The translations under genes and the position numbers were made by a program. A DNA stretch of 64,000 nt, from contig NZ_PXZM01000029.1 in NCBI RefSeq assembly GCF_003013395.1, forward strand, positions 1 through 64,000, read 5' to 3'. Below, piece after piece: positions 44,729 to 55,006 of the stretch (position 1 is its first letter; each line of letters opens with the position of its first letter). Origin of the DNA: Brevibacillus fortis (lineage in GTDB: Bacteria; Bacillota; Bacilli; Brevibacillales; Brevibacillaceae). The notes under the pieces were generated by a model. That model was not told the origin of the DNA. It made no database searches and saw only the letters and a program-made list of their open reading frames with translations.

Positions 44729-45439
44729 TTAGGAGTGTTTCGTTTTCGCGTCACCAACAAAGGCAGGCAGCTCTACCCGCTCTTTTTTGGCTACGCTTAT
44801 TTGGACAAAATCTTGCAAGGAGTGCAAAACACCTCCCGGTAAATTCAAAGCACTGTCTAGTGTGTCGGGATTTCCGATCGCTGTTACTACGAACGGAGCT
44901 GCTGATTTGATGCCGTTTACGATGATCGTGGGTCCAATGCAACGGATCTCGGAATTGCTCACCACCCGCTGTCCGTTAATGCTGATCGCCTCTGCACCTG
45001 CTGCACGCAGTTCATTGACGACTAGGCGCACATCCTGCTCATGCACGATGTAGTTCGCGATGTCTGCGCTGTTCGCTGCATTCTGGCTATCCTGCATCGT
45101 TATGACGATACCCGGCCCTTCTACAGCGACTACCCCAGCCAGCATCCGCGCTGCACCCAGTTGACTGAGTGTTTCAGCAGCCTCCGACTTGCGCTCCGCC
45201 ATCGCCTCTTCCACTTTTCCCACCTGACGCTGCAAATCGAGCAGTTGATTTTCCAGATGCCGATTTTGCTCTTTCTCCGCCAGAATTCGGTCATTCAATT
45301 GGGTTTCCTGCTGGAACAACTGATCATGCATTCGCTCTTTGCGCGTAATCTTGTTCGTTTCGAAGGAAGTGGCCACTAGAAAGCCGGTAGAAAACGTCAC
45401 GATGGTTAAATACAAATGAAATTTGCGACGACGACTCAT
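44729..45439 (-). CDS. ylxW: DUF881 protein YlxW
   Basis: 236 residues, with an N-terminal membrane helix (6-27), a coiled coil (30-85), then a DUF881 domain (GVVAVEGPGIVITMQD, VNELRAAGAEAISINGQRVV). The domain ends with NGIKSAAPFVVTAIGN. The role is not known; position suggests peptidoglycan or division. SD GGGGAAAG precedes the ATG. Confidence 0.88.
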   Translation of the reverse strand: MSRRRKFHLYLTIVTFSTGFLVATSFETNKITRKERMHDQLFQQETQLNDRILAEKEQNRHLENQLLDLQRQVGKVEEAMAERKSEAAETLSQLGAARMLAGVVAVEGPGIVITMQDSQNAANSADIANYIVHEQDVRLVVNELRAAGAEAISINGQRVVSNSEIRCIGPTIIVNGIKSAAPFVVTAIGNPDTLDSALNLPGGVLHSLQDFVQISVAKKERVELPAFVGDAKTKHS

Positions 45440-45461
45440 TGTCTGCTTTCCCCTTTTTCAT

Positions 45462-46247
45462 TTACTGCTGTGGTTGCTCTTGCCCTTCCTGTATCGGAAT
45501 AGCCCCTTGAGCCCCGTACGGAATAAACCACGGCTGCTCAAACAAAGAGAGCACCCCTTTTGTATCTGGTGGCAATTCTTTCACGATCGTGGGGTACCAG
45601 TTCATCATCTTGTCCAGCTTGTAGATGACGCTTCTTACTTCATTCCCGTCTCGCATGTACAGTGTTACGCGTTGCTTGTCGTAAACCGTTGGCGTCAGTG
45701 TAATATCCGAAATTTCCGCGAGTACATCTGGTGATAATTTCGATAGCGACTTGGCGAGGTGGGGAAGGAGCTCAGGTGAAGCCCAAGAGCTTATCAATGG
45801 CCTGTCCACTACGCGCTTTGCGAAATTAACCTGTTTAAGCACATAGCCATTGTCTAGTAAGGCATAGCGGCTTCCATCCTGCCCACTCCAAAAAGCAACG
45901 CGTTTTTGTTCGGTTATATGTAGCGTAATCAATCCAGGGAAAGAGCGGCTCAGCGTCACATCAGTTATGGCCTCTAATGGTTTCAAGTTATTTCGTACAC
46001 TGTTCTCCCATACGTTTAAAAACTGCATGTCCTTTTTCAAGCCAGATTGTGCAATGATTTGCTCCGTCGTATAAATATCATTACCAATCACTCGAATCTC
46101 TTGCACCTTACTGTAAGGGGAACGGATAAAAACGATGATGAGAATGGTAAGAAAAAACAACACCAATAGAAAGACCAGCTTGCGGTTGCCCCTTCTTCTG
46201 GGGCGTTGTTGCTTGACTTGCGGAATACGTTCCTCAAATACCGCCAT
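45462..46247 (-). CDS. divIB: Cell division protein DivIB (FtsQ)
   Basis: 261 residues from ATG 46247 (GGAAGGG 7 nt upstream). Longer in-frame starts lie in the terminator region of murA and are rejected. A basic cytoplasmic head (QQRPRRRGNRK) is followed by one membrane helix (25-46), the POTRA domain (IRVIGNDIYTTEQIIAQSG), the FtsQ beta-domain, and a Gln/Pro tail. It stabilises the FtsL-DivIC-PBP complex in the divisome. Confidence 0.93.
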   Translation of the reverse strand: MAVFEERIPQVKQQRPRRRGNRKLVFLLVLFFLTILIIVFIRSPYSKVQEIRVIGNDIYTTEQIIAQSGLKKDMQFLNVWENSVRNNLKPLEAITDVTLSRSFPGLITLHITEQKRVAFWSGQDGSRYALLDNGYVLKQVNFAKRVVDRPLISSWASPELLPHLAKSLSKLSPDVLAEISDITLTPTVYDKQRVTLYMRDGNEVRSVIYKLDKMMNWYPTIVKELPPDTKGVLSLFEQPWFIPYGAQGAIPIQEGQEQPQQ

Positions 46248-46344
46248 GGCCGTACCCTTCCTCATGTTTTTTAGGCTCATTGCCCAGAGCAAAGTAAAAT
46301 TATGGATGTCTTTCGAATAAATGTCATTAAACAAAACAGGGAAA

Positions 46345-46364
46345 GCGGCATAACATTATGCCGC
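46345..46364 (-). terminator. Hairpin after murA
   Basis: Perfect GCGGCATAA / TTATGCCGC arms (46345-46353 with 46356-46364), loop of 2, followed on the minus strand by TTTCCCTGTTTTG. It is a weak terminator or a processing site before divIB. Confidence 0.55.
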
Positions 46365-46378
46365 CCACTCTCCCTCGG

Positions 46379-47635
46379 TTAGATCGATACTCGCGATATA
46401 TCGGCTCCTAATTGACGCAATTGCTCTTCCAGCCGATCGTATCCGCGATCGATATGATGGGTCTGGTTCACCGTGGTCATACCTTCTGCAGCAAGCCCTG
46501 CGAGTACTAATGCAGCACCTGCTCGAAGATCTGTAGCTTCTACATTAGTAGCGGTCAATTTGTTGACACCCCGAATGATAGCGGAGCCAAGATCTACGTA
46601 TATAGAGGCGCCCATTCGCGCCAATTCATTCACATGTTTGAATCTTCCTTCAAAAATGGTCTCTTTGATGACGCTTGTTCCCCTAGCCTGTGACAGAAAC
46701 ACCATCAGCTGCGCCTGCAAGTCGGTTGGAAACCCAGGATATGGCGAGGTGATGATCCGGTCGTAGGCACGTGGGCGGGAGGTGCTTTTGATTTCCATTA
46801 TATCATGGCGGGTCTTGATTTCAACACCGCAGCTACGAGCGACCTCAATCAATGCCGTCAATTGCTCAGGCAGTGTATTCGTCAACTCGATATGTCCCTG
46901 TGAAATACCGACAGCCAGCAGATAGGTTCCTGTTACAATCCTGTCCGGTATGATCCGGTAACTGACGGAACGCAAGCGAGGTACACCACTGATTTCAATC
47001 GTATCGGTGCCTGCCCCTCTGATCCTCGCGCCCATGGCATTCAGGAAATTCTGGAGGTCGATGATTTCCGGTTCTCGCGCCGCATTACAAATTCGAGTCG
47101 TGCCTTTTGCCAGCACAGCCGCCATCATGATATTTTCCGTCGCGCCCACACTGGGGAAGGAAAGAAAGATATTGGACCCACGCAATTGTTTGGCCCGAAA
47201 TGTAATGTAGCCTTCCGATTCTTCGATCTTGGCTCCAAGCGCAGTCAATCCAGCCAAGTGCAAATCAATCCTGCGCTCACCAATGTCACATCCACCTGGC
47301 CTAGAAATCGTGACCTCACCCAGACGTGCCAGGAGTGGCCCCGCCAAAAAAATCGAAGATCGCATTTGGCTCATTAAATCATCCGGCACCTGCGGGACAC
47401 AGACAGACGTTGTATCCAGATCGACACATCCGTCCTCATGCTTCGTATTCGCCCCAAGCAATGTCAAGATTTCGAGCATGACCTTAATATCTTTTAGATG
47501 GGGGACGTCATAGATATAGAATTGCCCTTCCGCGAGAACAGCAGCGGCAAGAATGGGAAGAGCAGCGTTCTTAGCACCTTGGATCCGAAGCGAACCGGAC
47601 AGAGGTCTTCCGCCTTCGATCGCAAAAGTCTCCAA
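46379..47635 (-). CDS. murA: UDP-N-acetylglucosamine 1-carboxyvinyltransferase
   Basis: 418 residues from TTG 47635, with GGAGG 7 nt upstream. First committed step of peptidoglycan synthesis: enolpyruvyl transfer from PEP to UDP-GlcNAc. The catalytic, fosfomycin-target Cys116 is in RPGGCDIG. The N-terminal GAKNAALPI and the C-terminal repeats of the EPT fold are intact. Its place between murB and divIB is unlike B. subtilis, where murA genes lie elsewhere. Confidence 0.95.
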   Translation of the reverse strand: METFAIEGGRPLSGSLRIQGAKNAALPILAAAVLAEGQFYIYDVPHLKDIKVMLEILTLLGANTKHEDGCVDLDTTSVCVPQVPDDLMSQMRSSIFLAGPLLARLGEVTISRPGGCDIGERRIDLHLAGLTALGAKIEESEGYITFRAKQLRGSNIFLSFPSVGATENIMMAAVLAKGTTRICNAAREPEIIDLQNFLNAMGARIRGAGTDTIEISGVPRLRSVSYRIIPDRIVTGTYLLAVGISQGHIELTNTLPEQLTALIEVARSCGVEIKTRHDIMEIKSTSRPRAYDRIITSPYPGFPTDLQAQLMVFLSQARGTSVIKETIFEGRFKHVNELARMGASIYVDLGSAIIRGVNKLTATNVEATDLRAGAALVLAGLAAEGMTTVNQTHHIDRGYDRLEEQLRQLGADISRVSI

Positions 47636-47650
47636 ACTTTCACCTCCGTG

Positions 47651-48556
47651 TTACCCCTCGCCCACCACCAGGACTTCCGAATGCAAATCAATCCCATTTT
47701 TCTCAAGAATGGTGCTCCGGATGTGATTAATCAAGGTGAGGACGTCGGCAGCCGTTGCTCCTCCGCAGTTCACGATGAAGTTGGAGTGTTTTTCTGAAAC
47801 CTGAGCTCCTCCGATTCGATAGCCCTTCAGCCCTGCTGCCTCAATTAGTCGGCCTGCGTGGTCATTCGGCGGATTACGGAACACGCTGCCACAACTCGGC
47901 ATTTGCAGTGGCTGTGTAGCGCGGCGTCGTTCCTTGTTCGCAGCAAGCGTAGCGGAAATCTCTTTGCTGTCTCCCGTTCTCAATTGAAAACGGGCCTCTA
48001 GCACGATCCCTTTTTGCTTCTGCAAAAGAGAAGTCCGATAGCTAAAGCTCAGTTCCTCGTTACTCAACACTTTACTTTCGCCGTTTTCGAAAAGGATCTC
48101 GGCATCAATAAGAATACGTGAAAGATCAGATCCGTGTGCCCCCGCATTCATATAGACGGCGCCGCCTACCGTACCAGGAATCCCTCCTGCAAACTCCATA
48201 CCTGTTAATCCCATCTTGCCTGTCTCCACCGCCAAGCGGATCATGGAATATCCGGCACCCACACACACCTCTTCGCCCCTGAACTCGCAGTGGCTTAAGC
48301 CCTCGGCCACTTTAAGCACGGCTCCACGTATCCCTCTGTCCCTCACCAGAAGGTTTGAACCGCGCCCGATTACGCTCCAAGGAATTTCATGACGATGGAT
48401 GATCTGCAAGGCTTTTTGCAAGGATGCTTTATCCTTGGGTTGGATTAACAAATCAGCAGGGCCCCCGATCCGCCACGTTGTATGATTAGCAAGGGGTTCA
48501 TCGGTCCACACTTTTTCGATTCCTGCTTGCATGAGTTCATCTGCGATCTTTTTCAT
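47651..48556 (-). CDS. murB: UDP-N-acetylenolpyruvoylglucosamine reductase
   Basis: 301 residues from ATG 48556 with AGGAGG 7 nt upstream. A longer frame to 48646 overlaps upstream sequence without an SD. FAD-binding NHTTWRIGGPADLLIQ and IPWSVIGRGSNLLV, then GIPGTVGGAVYMNAGAHG and the catalytic Ser in MPSCGSVFRNP (type II, lacking the type I loop). Reduces the enolpyruvate to UDP-MurNAc. Confidence 0.96.
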   Translation of the reverse strand: MKKIADELMQAGIEKVWTDEPLANHTTWRIGGPADLLIQPKDKASLQKALQIIHRHEIPWSVIGRGSNLLVRDRGIRGAVLKVAEGLSHCEFRGEEVCVGAGYSMIRLAVETGKMGLTGMEFAGGIPGTVGGAVYMNAGAHGSDLSRILIDAEILFENGESKVLSNEELSFSYRTSLLQKQKGIVLEARFQLRTGDSKEISATLAANKERRRATQPLQMPSCGSVFRNPPNDHAGRLIEAAGLKGYRIGGAQVSEKHSNFIVNCGGATAADVLTLINHIRSTILEKNGIDLHSEVLVVGEG

Positions 48557-48658
48557 TTGTGAACCTCCTGATACGTTTGCTAGGTCGGACCTAGTCTTCT
48601 CACGTGTTTGCTCCATACTATGCGTTCGCCCAGATCGGCGTGACAATCGCCCATCTGA

Positions 48659-49762
48659 TCATTTTTTTCGTGTAATCGCATCTAATTGGCGGACAATCTC
48701 CGTCGCAGCTTGCGGCATCCCCAAGGAAAGAGAACTGTTTTTCATCTCTTCCCATTTCGCTGGATTAGCAAGGATATTTTCCAAGGAAAGTAGCAAGCTC
48801 TCTCCGGTAAGCTCCCGCTCTACGATGACATGAGCTGCCCCTGCGCGTTCCAATCCCCTTGCATTTTTCTCTTGATGGTTGTTCGTGACGTAGGGGGACG
48901 GAATCAAAATCGAAGGCACACCTAGTGCCGTTATTTCTGCCAAGGTAGATGCCCCTGCACGCCCAACCAATACATGCGTCGCCGCCAAAACATCCGGCAT
49001 ATTATGGACGAAAGGAAGCACAGAAATGTTACTTGGAAGTGTTCCTAGTTCACGAAGCTGTGCCGAGATCGTTTCAAAATGAACGTCGCCCGTCACATAT
49101 ACAAAATGAGTATCGGCATATTTGCCCAACTGCGTAACAACCGAAAGCACCGCCTCATTTATAGCGCGTGCTCCCCTGCTGCCGCCAAAGATCAGCACGA
49201 TTTTATTGTTCTTGTCCACGCCCAAAAAGCTACGACCCGCCTCTGCATTACCATGCATGACTTCTGTTGCACGCGGATTTCCGGTCAGTACCGTTTTGGA
49301 CGAGGGAAAATGGGCAAGCGATTCTTTGAACGAAACGGCCACCCGAGTAGCTGAACGAGAAAGAAACTTGTTGGTCAAGCCTGGCACTACGTTTTGCTCA
49401 TGGATGAGGGTCGGAATCCCCAATCGCGAAGCTGCATATACGACTGGACCACATACATAGCCACCCGTCCCAATTACGACATCCGGCTTGAATTCACGCA
49501 GCATTTTCTTGGCATCGCCAACTGCCCGGACGAATTTCCACAAGGTCTTCAGGTTGTCCAACGACAGCTTGCGTTTCAATCCGCTAATTTCCACCGCTTG
49601 GAATGGAATGTTTGATCTCGGAACCAATCCTGCTTCCAAGCCTTTTTTACTGCCAATATACAAAAAGGCAGCCTGCGGATTTTGGCGGGAAACTTCCCTC
49701 GCCACCGCAAGCGCCGGATAAATATGACCACCTGTGCCACCGCCTGTTAAGACGACACGCAT
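48659..49762 (-). CDS. murG: UDP-GlcNAc:lipid I transferase MurG
   Basis: 367 residues from ATG 49762, AAGG 10 nt upstream. The GT28 fold starts with VVLTGGGTGGHIYPALAVA. The C-lobe has IFGGSRGARAIN and HVLVGRAGASTLAEITALGVPSI with the donor-binding motif. It makes lipid II on the inner face of the membrane. Confidence 0.97.
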   Translation of the reverse strand: MRVVLTGGGTGGHIYPALAVAREVSRQNPQAAFLYIGSKKGLEAGLVPRSNIPFQAVEISGLKRKLSLDNLKTLWKFVRAVGDAKKMLREFKPDVVIGTGGYVCGPVVYAASRLGIPTLIHEQNVVPGLTNKFLSRSATRVAVSFKESLAHFPSSKTVLTGNPRATEVMHGNAEAGRSFLGVDKNNKIVLIFGGSRGARAINEAVLSVVTQLGKYADTHFVYVTGDVHFETISAQLRELGTLPSNISVLPFVHNMPDVLAATHVLVGRAGASTLAEITALGVPSILIPSPYVTNNHQEKNARGLERAGAAHVIVERELTGESLLLSLENILANPAKWEEMKNSSLSLGMPQAATEIVRQLDAITRKK

Positions 49763-49841
49763 ACGTTCACACCCTTTTTTGAGAAGGAGTAGCAATAGGC
49801 TGATTTCCTTGCTTATTCCCTACTCCCCGTTGAGGTTTCTA

Positions 49842-50936
49842 TTATCGAGAAAAACGGGAGATGTTCAACAAGACACCTACACCGGTGAGCATCAGTGTCA
49901 ATGATGAACCTCCGTAGCTTAAGAACGGCAACGTAATTCCTGTCACGGGAAACATCCCTGTCACAACACCGACATTGATGACCACCTGGATGGCAATCAT
50001 GCCGATGATCCCTAGCGCAAGGAGGCTTCCGAACAAATCTGGAGCCGTAATCGCCGTCCGCATTCCCCTCCACAACAAGAGGAGGAAAAGCAGGAGTATG
50101 AGCGTGCCTCCGATAAAGCCCAGCTCCTCTGCGACAATCGAGAAAATAAAATCATTGTAAGGCTCAGGCAGGTACAAATGCTTTTGTCTGCTTTGCCCAA
50201 GACCAAGACCCAACAAGCCGCCGGGACCTATTGCGTAAAGGGATTGGATGATTTGATAGCCGGTATTGAGCGGGTCAGACCACGGATCGAGGAAGGACGT
50301 AATCCTTTTGATTCGATAAGGAGCTGACAAAACCAAGCCAATGAAGCCGACAACTCCAATCATTCCCAATCCGACGAAATGACTGATCCGCGCACCTGAC
50401 GCAAAAATCATGACGACTGCTGTTCCCATCAAAACCGTCCCTGTACCCAAATCCGGTTGCAGCATGATCAAGCCAAAACACAGAACCGGGATTCCCAAGG
50501 CAGGCATAAGACCTTTTCGGAACAAGACAATTTGCTTCTGATTATCGGAGAGCCACTTCGCCAGGAATGCAACGACGCCAAGCTTCGCAAATTCACCTGG
50601 TTGAATTCCAAAGGCTCCAAAACCCAGCCAGCTTTTCGAACCATTTACTTCGATCCCGATGATCAGAACGAGAATCAACAGACCGATGCTCACCAGATAC
50701 CCTGGCTTGGCCCATTGCTTCCACACCCAGTAGTCGATATTCATCGTAATGTACATGGATGTAATCCCTAACAGAGCGAAGATAAGTTGCCGCTTGGCGA
50801 AAAAATACGGATCGGAAAATGGCGGCTTTTGCGCTACGATCGCACTGGCGCTGTACACCATCACGATGCCAATTCCCAATAAAAAAAGTGTTGCAAAAAT
50901 AATTACGAAGTCGGGGGCAGAGCGTACCTTGCTCAT
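49842..50936 (-). CDS. spoVE: SEDS-family glycosyltransferase SpoVE (FtsW-like)
   Basis: 364 residues, ten membrane helices. SEDS motifs MVYSASAI, WLGFGAFGIQPGEFAKLG, and SLYAIGPGGLLGLGLGQSRQ. The gene order murD-spoVE-murG is that of Bacillus, where SpoVE polymerises cortex peptidoglycan with SpoVD. A vegetative FtsW role cannot be excluded because no second copy is seen here. SD AAAGGA is 13 nt before the ATG. Confidence 0.9.
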   Translation of the reverse strand: MSKVRSAPDFVIIFATLFLLGIGIVMVYSASAIVAQKPPFSDPYFFAKRQLIFALLGITSMYITMNIDYWVWKQWAKPGYLVSIGLLILVLIIGIEVNGSKSWLGFGAFGIQPGEFAKLGVVAFLAKWLSDNQKQIVLFRKGLMPALGIPVLCFGLIMLQPDLGTGTVLMGTAVVMIFASGARISHFVGLGMIGVVGFIGLVLSAPYRIKRITSFLDPWSDPLNTGYQIIQSLYAIGPGGLLGLGLGQSRQKHLYLPEPYNDFIFSIVAEELGFIGGTLILLLFLLLLWRGMRTAITAPDLFGSLLALGIIGMIAIQVVINVGVVTGMFPVTGITLPFLSYGGSSLTLMLTGVGVLLNISRFSR

Positions 50937-51001
50937 TGTGCCAGGTCATCCTTTCTCATGCCGTCCCGCTTTTGTCGTATTCTTGATTGTGCAGTGGGAC
51001 G

Positions 51002-52366
51002 TTATGCTAGGCTTGTTTTAAGTCTATGCACGCCGTCCTTAAACATGCTCCCCCTTGTCTCAAACGAAGGAAACATGTCCCAACTCGCACAAGCAGGGCT
51101 CAGTAAGACCACATCACCTGATTCGGCCAACTGGGAAGCAGCAAGAACGGCTTTTTCCACAGTATCGACATGGATACGCTCATTAATCCCTGCTTCCTGA
51201 GCGCGTTCCAATAAAATCGGAGCCGTCTGCCCGAGAGCGATTACTGCTTTTACCCGACCTTGGATCACAGGCAGCAGTTCCCGAAAATCAACACCACGAT
51301 CCAGCCCGCCGCAAATCCAGACGATCGGCTCCTTGCATGCTTGCAAAGCGCGCGATGCCGCTTCCGGGTTGGTCGCTTTTGAATCATTGAAGTATTTGAC
51401 ACCACGAATCGAATCTACGAACTCCATCCGGTGCTCTACCCCTGGGAAGGTAGTAAGAACTTGTATGATCGATTGCTTGTCCGCGCCTGCGAGCTTTGCA
51501 ACAAGAATCGTAGCCAGTGCGTTGTCCAGATGTGGAACGGTAATGTCCGCCGTCTCAACGATTGGCTCTGTATTCCCATTCCCATCTGCAAAAAGAATCA
51601 AACCATCCTTGACAAAAGCTCCCTTTGGCACCTCTTGACTCTTGCTAAAATAGTAGATGGATGCAGGAAGGTCTTTGCATTTTTCTACAATCTCAGGTTG
51701 GTCATATGGCAAAATAGCTGCGTCATCTGGCGTTTGGTTGGCAAACATTTTCAGTTTGGCTGCCAAATACTCTTCCATTGTGTGATGGTAATCCAGATGA
51801 GCAGGATACAGATTGAGCAAAACACCGATATGCGGGCGGAATTCCCTCGTCCCCATCAGTTGGAAGCTGCTCAATTCGGCAACTAGCCATTCGTCGGGAC
51901 CTGCTTCCTCCGCCAGACCGCACAACACGGTACCAATGTTGCCTCCTACCTTCGCATCCAGACCCGCTTCTTTGAAAATCAGTCCGACGAGCGTAGTGGT
52001 CGTGGTCTTGCCATTGGAGCCTGTAATGCCGATAATCGGTGCCTTGGCAATCTGGGAGGCCAGCTCCACCTCCGTCACAACAGGAATGCCAAGTTCCTGC
52101 GCCTGCTTGACGGGTGCTGCTTCGTACGGAATCCCCGGATTTTTGACCACAAGGGATACCCCTTCATGAATCAGATCATCTGGGTGATAGCCGCAAATGA
52201 CTGGAATCCCCAACGATTCCAGCTCTTCTATACCCACTGCTTCTTCACGTGGCTTTTTATCATTTACGACGACATGAGCACCAAAGCGGTGTAGCAGTTT
52301 TGCCACTGCGACACCGCTCTTTGCCATACCAATAACGACGACATGCTTATCATGAAAACGCATCAT
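51002..52366 (-). CDS. murD: UDP-MurNAc-L-alanine:D-glutamate ligase
   Basis: 454 residues, three-domain Mur ligase. ATP site [16 protein letters not shown], the acceptor loop [13 protein letters not shown], and [11 protein letters not shown] at the C-domain. Its start overlaps the mraY stop (ATGA), giving translational coupling. Confidence 0.96.
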   Translation of the reverse strand: MMRFHDKHVVVIGMAKSGVAVAKLLHRFGAHVVVNDKKPREEAVGIEELESLGIPVICGYHPDDLIHEGVSLVVKNPGIPYEAAPVKQAQELGIPVVTEVELASQIAKAPIIGITGSNGKTTTTTLVGLIFKEAGLDAKVGGNIGTVLCGLAEEAGPDEWLVAELSSFQLMGTREFRPHIGVLLNLYPAHLDYHHTMEEYLAAKLKMFANQTPDDAAILPYDQPEIVEKCKDLPASIYYFSKSQEVPKGAFVKDGLILFADGNGNTEPIVETADITVPHLDNALATILVAKLAGADKQSIIQVLTTFPGVEHRMEFVDSIRGVKYFNDSKATNPEAASRALQACKEPIVWICGGLDRGVDFRELLPVIQGRVKAVIALGQTAPILLERAQEAGINERIHVDTVEKAVLAASQLAESGDVVLLSPACASWDMFPSFETRGSMFKDGVHRLKTSLA

Positions 52367-53334
52367 CTGATTGTCACCACCTCAAGGTATACACCCAATC
52401 CAGCAAAGAACATACCGACGAGCCAGAACGTGACAACCACGCGCCACTCTGACCAGCCCGTTAATTCAAAATGATGATGCAGAGGACTCATGCGGAAAAT
52501 ACGCTTTCCACGTGTCTTAAAGGAGACTACCTGCATAATGACAGAAATCGTCTCGACAACAAATACCCCACCGATAATAGCCAAAAGCAATTCCGTCTTG
52601 GTCATGATCGCAATTCCCGCCAGCGCTCCACCGAGTCCGAGTGAACCCGTATCGCCCATGAAGACGCGTGCCGGATGTGCATTAAAGACGAGGAAGCCAA
52701 GTACCGCACCTACAACAGCCGCACTAAAAATAGCGGTGTCATAATCTTGACCAAACCATGCGATGATCGCATAAGCACCAAAAGCGATTGCACCCGTCCC
52801 TGCCAATAGTCCATCCAATCCATCTGTGATGTTAACGGCATTTGTTGTACCTACCAAGAGGAACAACAGGAATGGGAAGTAAAAATAGCCAAGCTCAAGC
52901 TTCCACGGTGTACCTGGCAGATGGATGGACGTGTCATGCCCCATCATGAGCAGTAAAATGTAAGCGCCGATTGCCAAGACAATCTGACCAGCAAACTTTT
53001 GTTTGGCGGTTAACCCGAGGTTACGTTTTTTCTTGATTTTGATGAAATCATCCAAAAAGCCGATTAAACCGTATCCAAGAGTCACCAGTAACAGGAAGTA
53101 AATTTCCATTTTTGCATTGGCAAACTTCAACACGGTAAATATGAGTGCCAAAAGAATGATGGAGCCTCCCATCGTGGGAGTTCCAGCCTTCTTAAAATGG
53201 GATTGCGGTCCTTCCTCACGAATTGCCTGCCCAAATTTCAGGCGGCGAAGGAAGGGAATAAACAATGGGCCAATGAGTACGGCGATGAGAAACGCAGCGA
53301 CGATCGTGACGATTAGGACGTTGTCAACGAACAT
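52363..53334 (-). CDS. mraY: Phospho-N-acetylmuramoyl-pentapeptide-transferase
   Basis: 323 residues, about ten membrane helices. Active-site signatures [28 protein letters not shown], and [13 protein letters not shown]-terminal SPLHHHFE loop binds the uridine and undecaprenyl phosphate. It makes lipid I. SD AAAGGAGG 7 nt before the ATG. A small GATGCA/TGCATC hairpin (53355-53372) lies in the gap after murE. Confidence 0.97.
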   Translation of the reverse strand: MFVDNVLIVTIVAAFLIAVLIGPLFIPFLRRLKFGQAIREEGPQSHFKKAGTPTMGGSIILLALIFTVLKFANAKMEIYFLLLVTLGYGLIGFLDDFIKIKKKRNLGLTAKQKFAGQIVLAIGAYILLLMMGHDTSIHLPGTPWKLELGYFYFPFLLFLLVGTTNAVNITDGLDGLLAGTGAIAFGAYAIIAWFGQDYDTAIFSAAVVGAVLGFLVFNAHPARVFMGDTGSLGLGGALAGIAIMTKTELLLAIIGGVFVVETISVIMQVVSFKTRGKRIFRMSPLHHHFELTGWSEWRVVVTFWLVGMFFAGLGVYLEVVTIR

Positions 53335-53375
53335 GCCCGAGCCTCCTTTCTTTCGATGCAGTTTGTTGCATCTGT

Positions 53376-54854
53376 CTATTCTTGGTTGTACCGGGCAATC
53401 GCTTCGCGCGCAACTTTACGGTCATCGAAGGGCAGCACCTGGTCTTTTATCATTTGATACGTTTCGTGTCCTTTTCCGGCGATCAAGATCACATCGTCCG
53501 GCTTTGCAAGCGAAACTGCATGCGCAATGGCTTCGCGTCGGTCAGCCAGTGCCGCATAACGTTCGGGTGCCACTTCCGACAAGCCAGCCAGCATGTCATC
53601 AAGAATCGCCTGTGGCTCCTCCGAGCGCGGATTATCTGATGTTAAGACGGTCAGATCAGCATACTTCGTTGCAATTTGCGCCATGATTGGGCGTTTCGTT
53701 TTATCCCTGTCGCCTCCGCAGCCAACTATGCAAAATACGTTGCCACGGGCAAATTCCTTGACGGTCATCAATGCATTTTCCAAACTGTCTGGGGTGTGGG
53801 AGTAGTCGACGAGTACTGCAAACTGCTGACCAGCATCCACTGCTTCAAATCGCCCATTTACGCCTGCTACCTCTTCCAGGCTCGCTTTGATTTCTTCTAG
53901 TGAAATACCTTCAGCGAGTGTAACCGCAATAGCTGCCAAAGCGTTATACACATTGAACTTTCCCATCAGCTTCAAGTTCAGACGCGCACTGCCAGCGAAG
54001 CTTTCGACTGTAAAGGAAGTTCCTTTGCTCGTGATTTCGATTTGTTTTGCCCTTACATCTGCTGGCTGATCAATGCCGTATGTAATGACTCGCACAGGTG
54101 TAACGGTGGCGTATAATTCGGACGCCTCATCATCCGCATTCAGTACAGCCGTTTTTAACCGGTCTGTGTCGTAGCTGTTGCCCAGCTGGGAAAACAACAA
54201 CGATTTGGCGTAGCGATAGTTTTCCATCGTTTTATGATAGTCGAGGTGATCCTGCGTCAAGTTGGTGAAAACCGCTGTATGGATTTCGCAACCGCGCACT
54301 CTTCCCAGCTCCAGTGCATGGGAGGAAACCTCAATAATCGCATAGTCTGTGTTCACATCGCACATGCGACGAAAGCTTCTTTGCAAATCTATGGCATCCG
54401 GAGTCGTATTTTTGACTTCCTCCGTTACGTCTCCAATTTTCATATGGATCGTGCCGATTAAGCCTGTTTGCTTGCTTTGATCGCACAAAATTTTGTCGAT
54501 CAGATGCGTAGTGGTCGTCTTGCCATTTGTTCCCGTTACGCCAATGACTTTTACTTCTTTTGTGGGAGATCCGAAAATACGATCAGCCAGCATAGCCATT
54601 GCCCGCCGGGTATCCGGTACTTTGACAATAGTCGCTGGCACGTCCAGATCTTGTTCGGATAACACGGCGACGGCACCATTCTTCACCGCCTGGGCCGCAA
54701 ACGTATGTCCATCCACGGTATATCCAGTCAGACAAACAAACAAGTAGCCGGGCTTTACCTGGCGCGAGTCTGCTGTCAAACCCGTAATCTCCATGCTGTC
54801 ATCCCCCGAAACCGTTACTGGTAACAAAGGCATGAGCAGATCCCGTAGAAACAT
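53376..54854 (-). CDS. murE: UDP-MurNAc-tripeptide ligase MurE
   Basis: 492 residues from ATG 54854. [19 protein letters not shown] is the ATP site, and the DNPR motif in [10 protein letters not shown] marks specificity for meso-diaminopimelate. [15 protein letters not shown] holds the carbamylated-lysine loop region. Adds mDAP to UDP-MurNAc-L-Ala-D-Glu. GGGGTG is 8 nt upstream. Longer in-frame starts (to 54902) have no SD. The 150-nt gap before it holds only a lone TATACT near 54885. Confidence 0.96.
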   Translation of the reverse strand: MFLRDLLMPLLPVTVSGDDSMEITGLTADSRQVKPGYLFVCLTGYTVDGHTFAAQAVKNGAVAVLSEQDLDVPATIVKVPDTRRAMAMLADRIFGSPTKEVKVIGVTGTNGKTTTTHLIDKILCDQSKQTGLIGTIHMKIGDVTEEVKNTTPDAIDLQRSFRRMCDVNTDYAIIEVSSHALELGRVRGCEIHTAVFTNLTQDHLDYHKTMENYRYAKSLLFSQLGNSYDTDRLKTAVLNADDEASELYATVTPVRVITYGIDQPADVRAKQIEITSKGTSFTVESFAGSARLNLKLMGKFNVYNALAAIAVTLAEGISLEEIKASLEEVAGVNGRFEAVDAGQQFAVLVDYSHTPDSLENALMTVKEFARGNVFCIVGCGGDRDKTKRPIMAQIATKYADLTVLTSDNPRSEEPQAILDDMLAGLSEVAPERYAALADRREAIAHAVSLAKPDDVILIAGKGHETYQMIKDQVLPFDDRKVAREAIARYNQE

Positions 54855-55006
54855 GAAACAGGCACCCCATTCTCCAACTAGTATAGACAGAAATTTGAAC
54901 ATTTGTACTTGGCTACGCCGTTCTTTTAGGCGCAGTCTTGACGAACAAAGGCAGAGCGAACGTAGACAAGCCTACTCCCCTCCGCCTTCGAAATCTCATT
55001 TTATAG

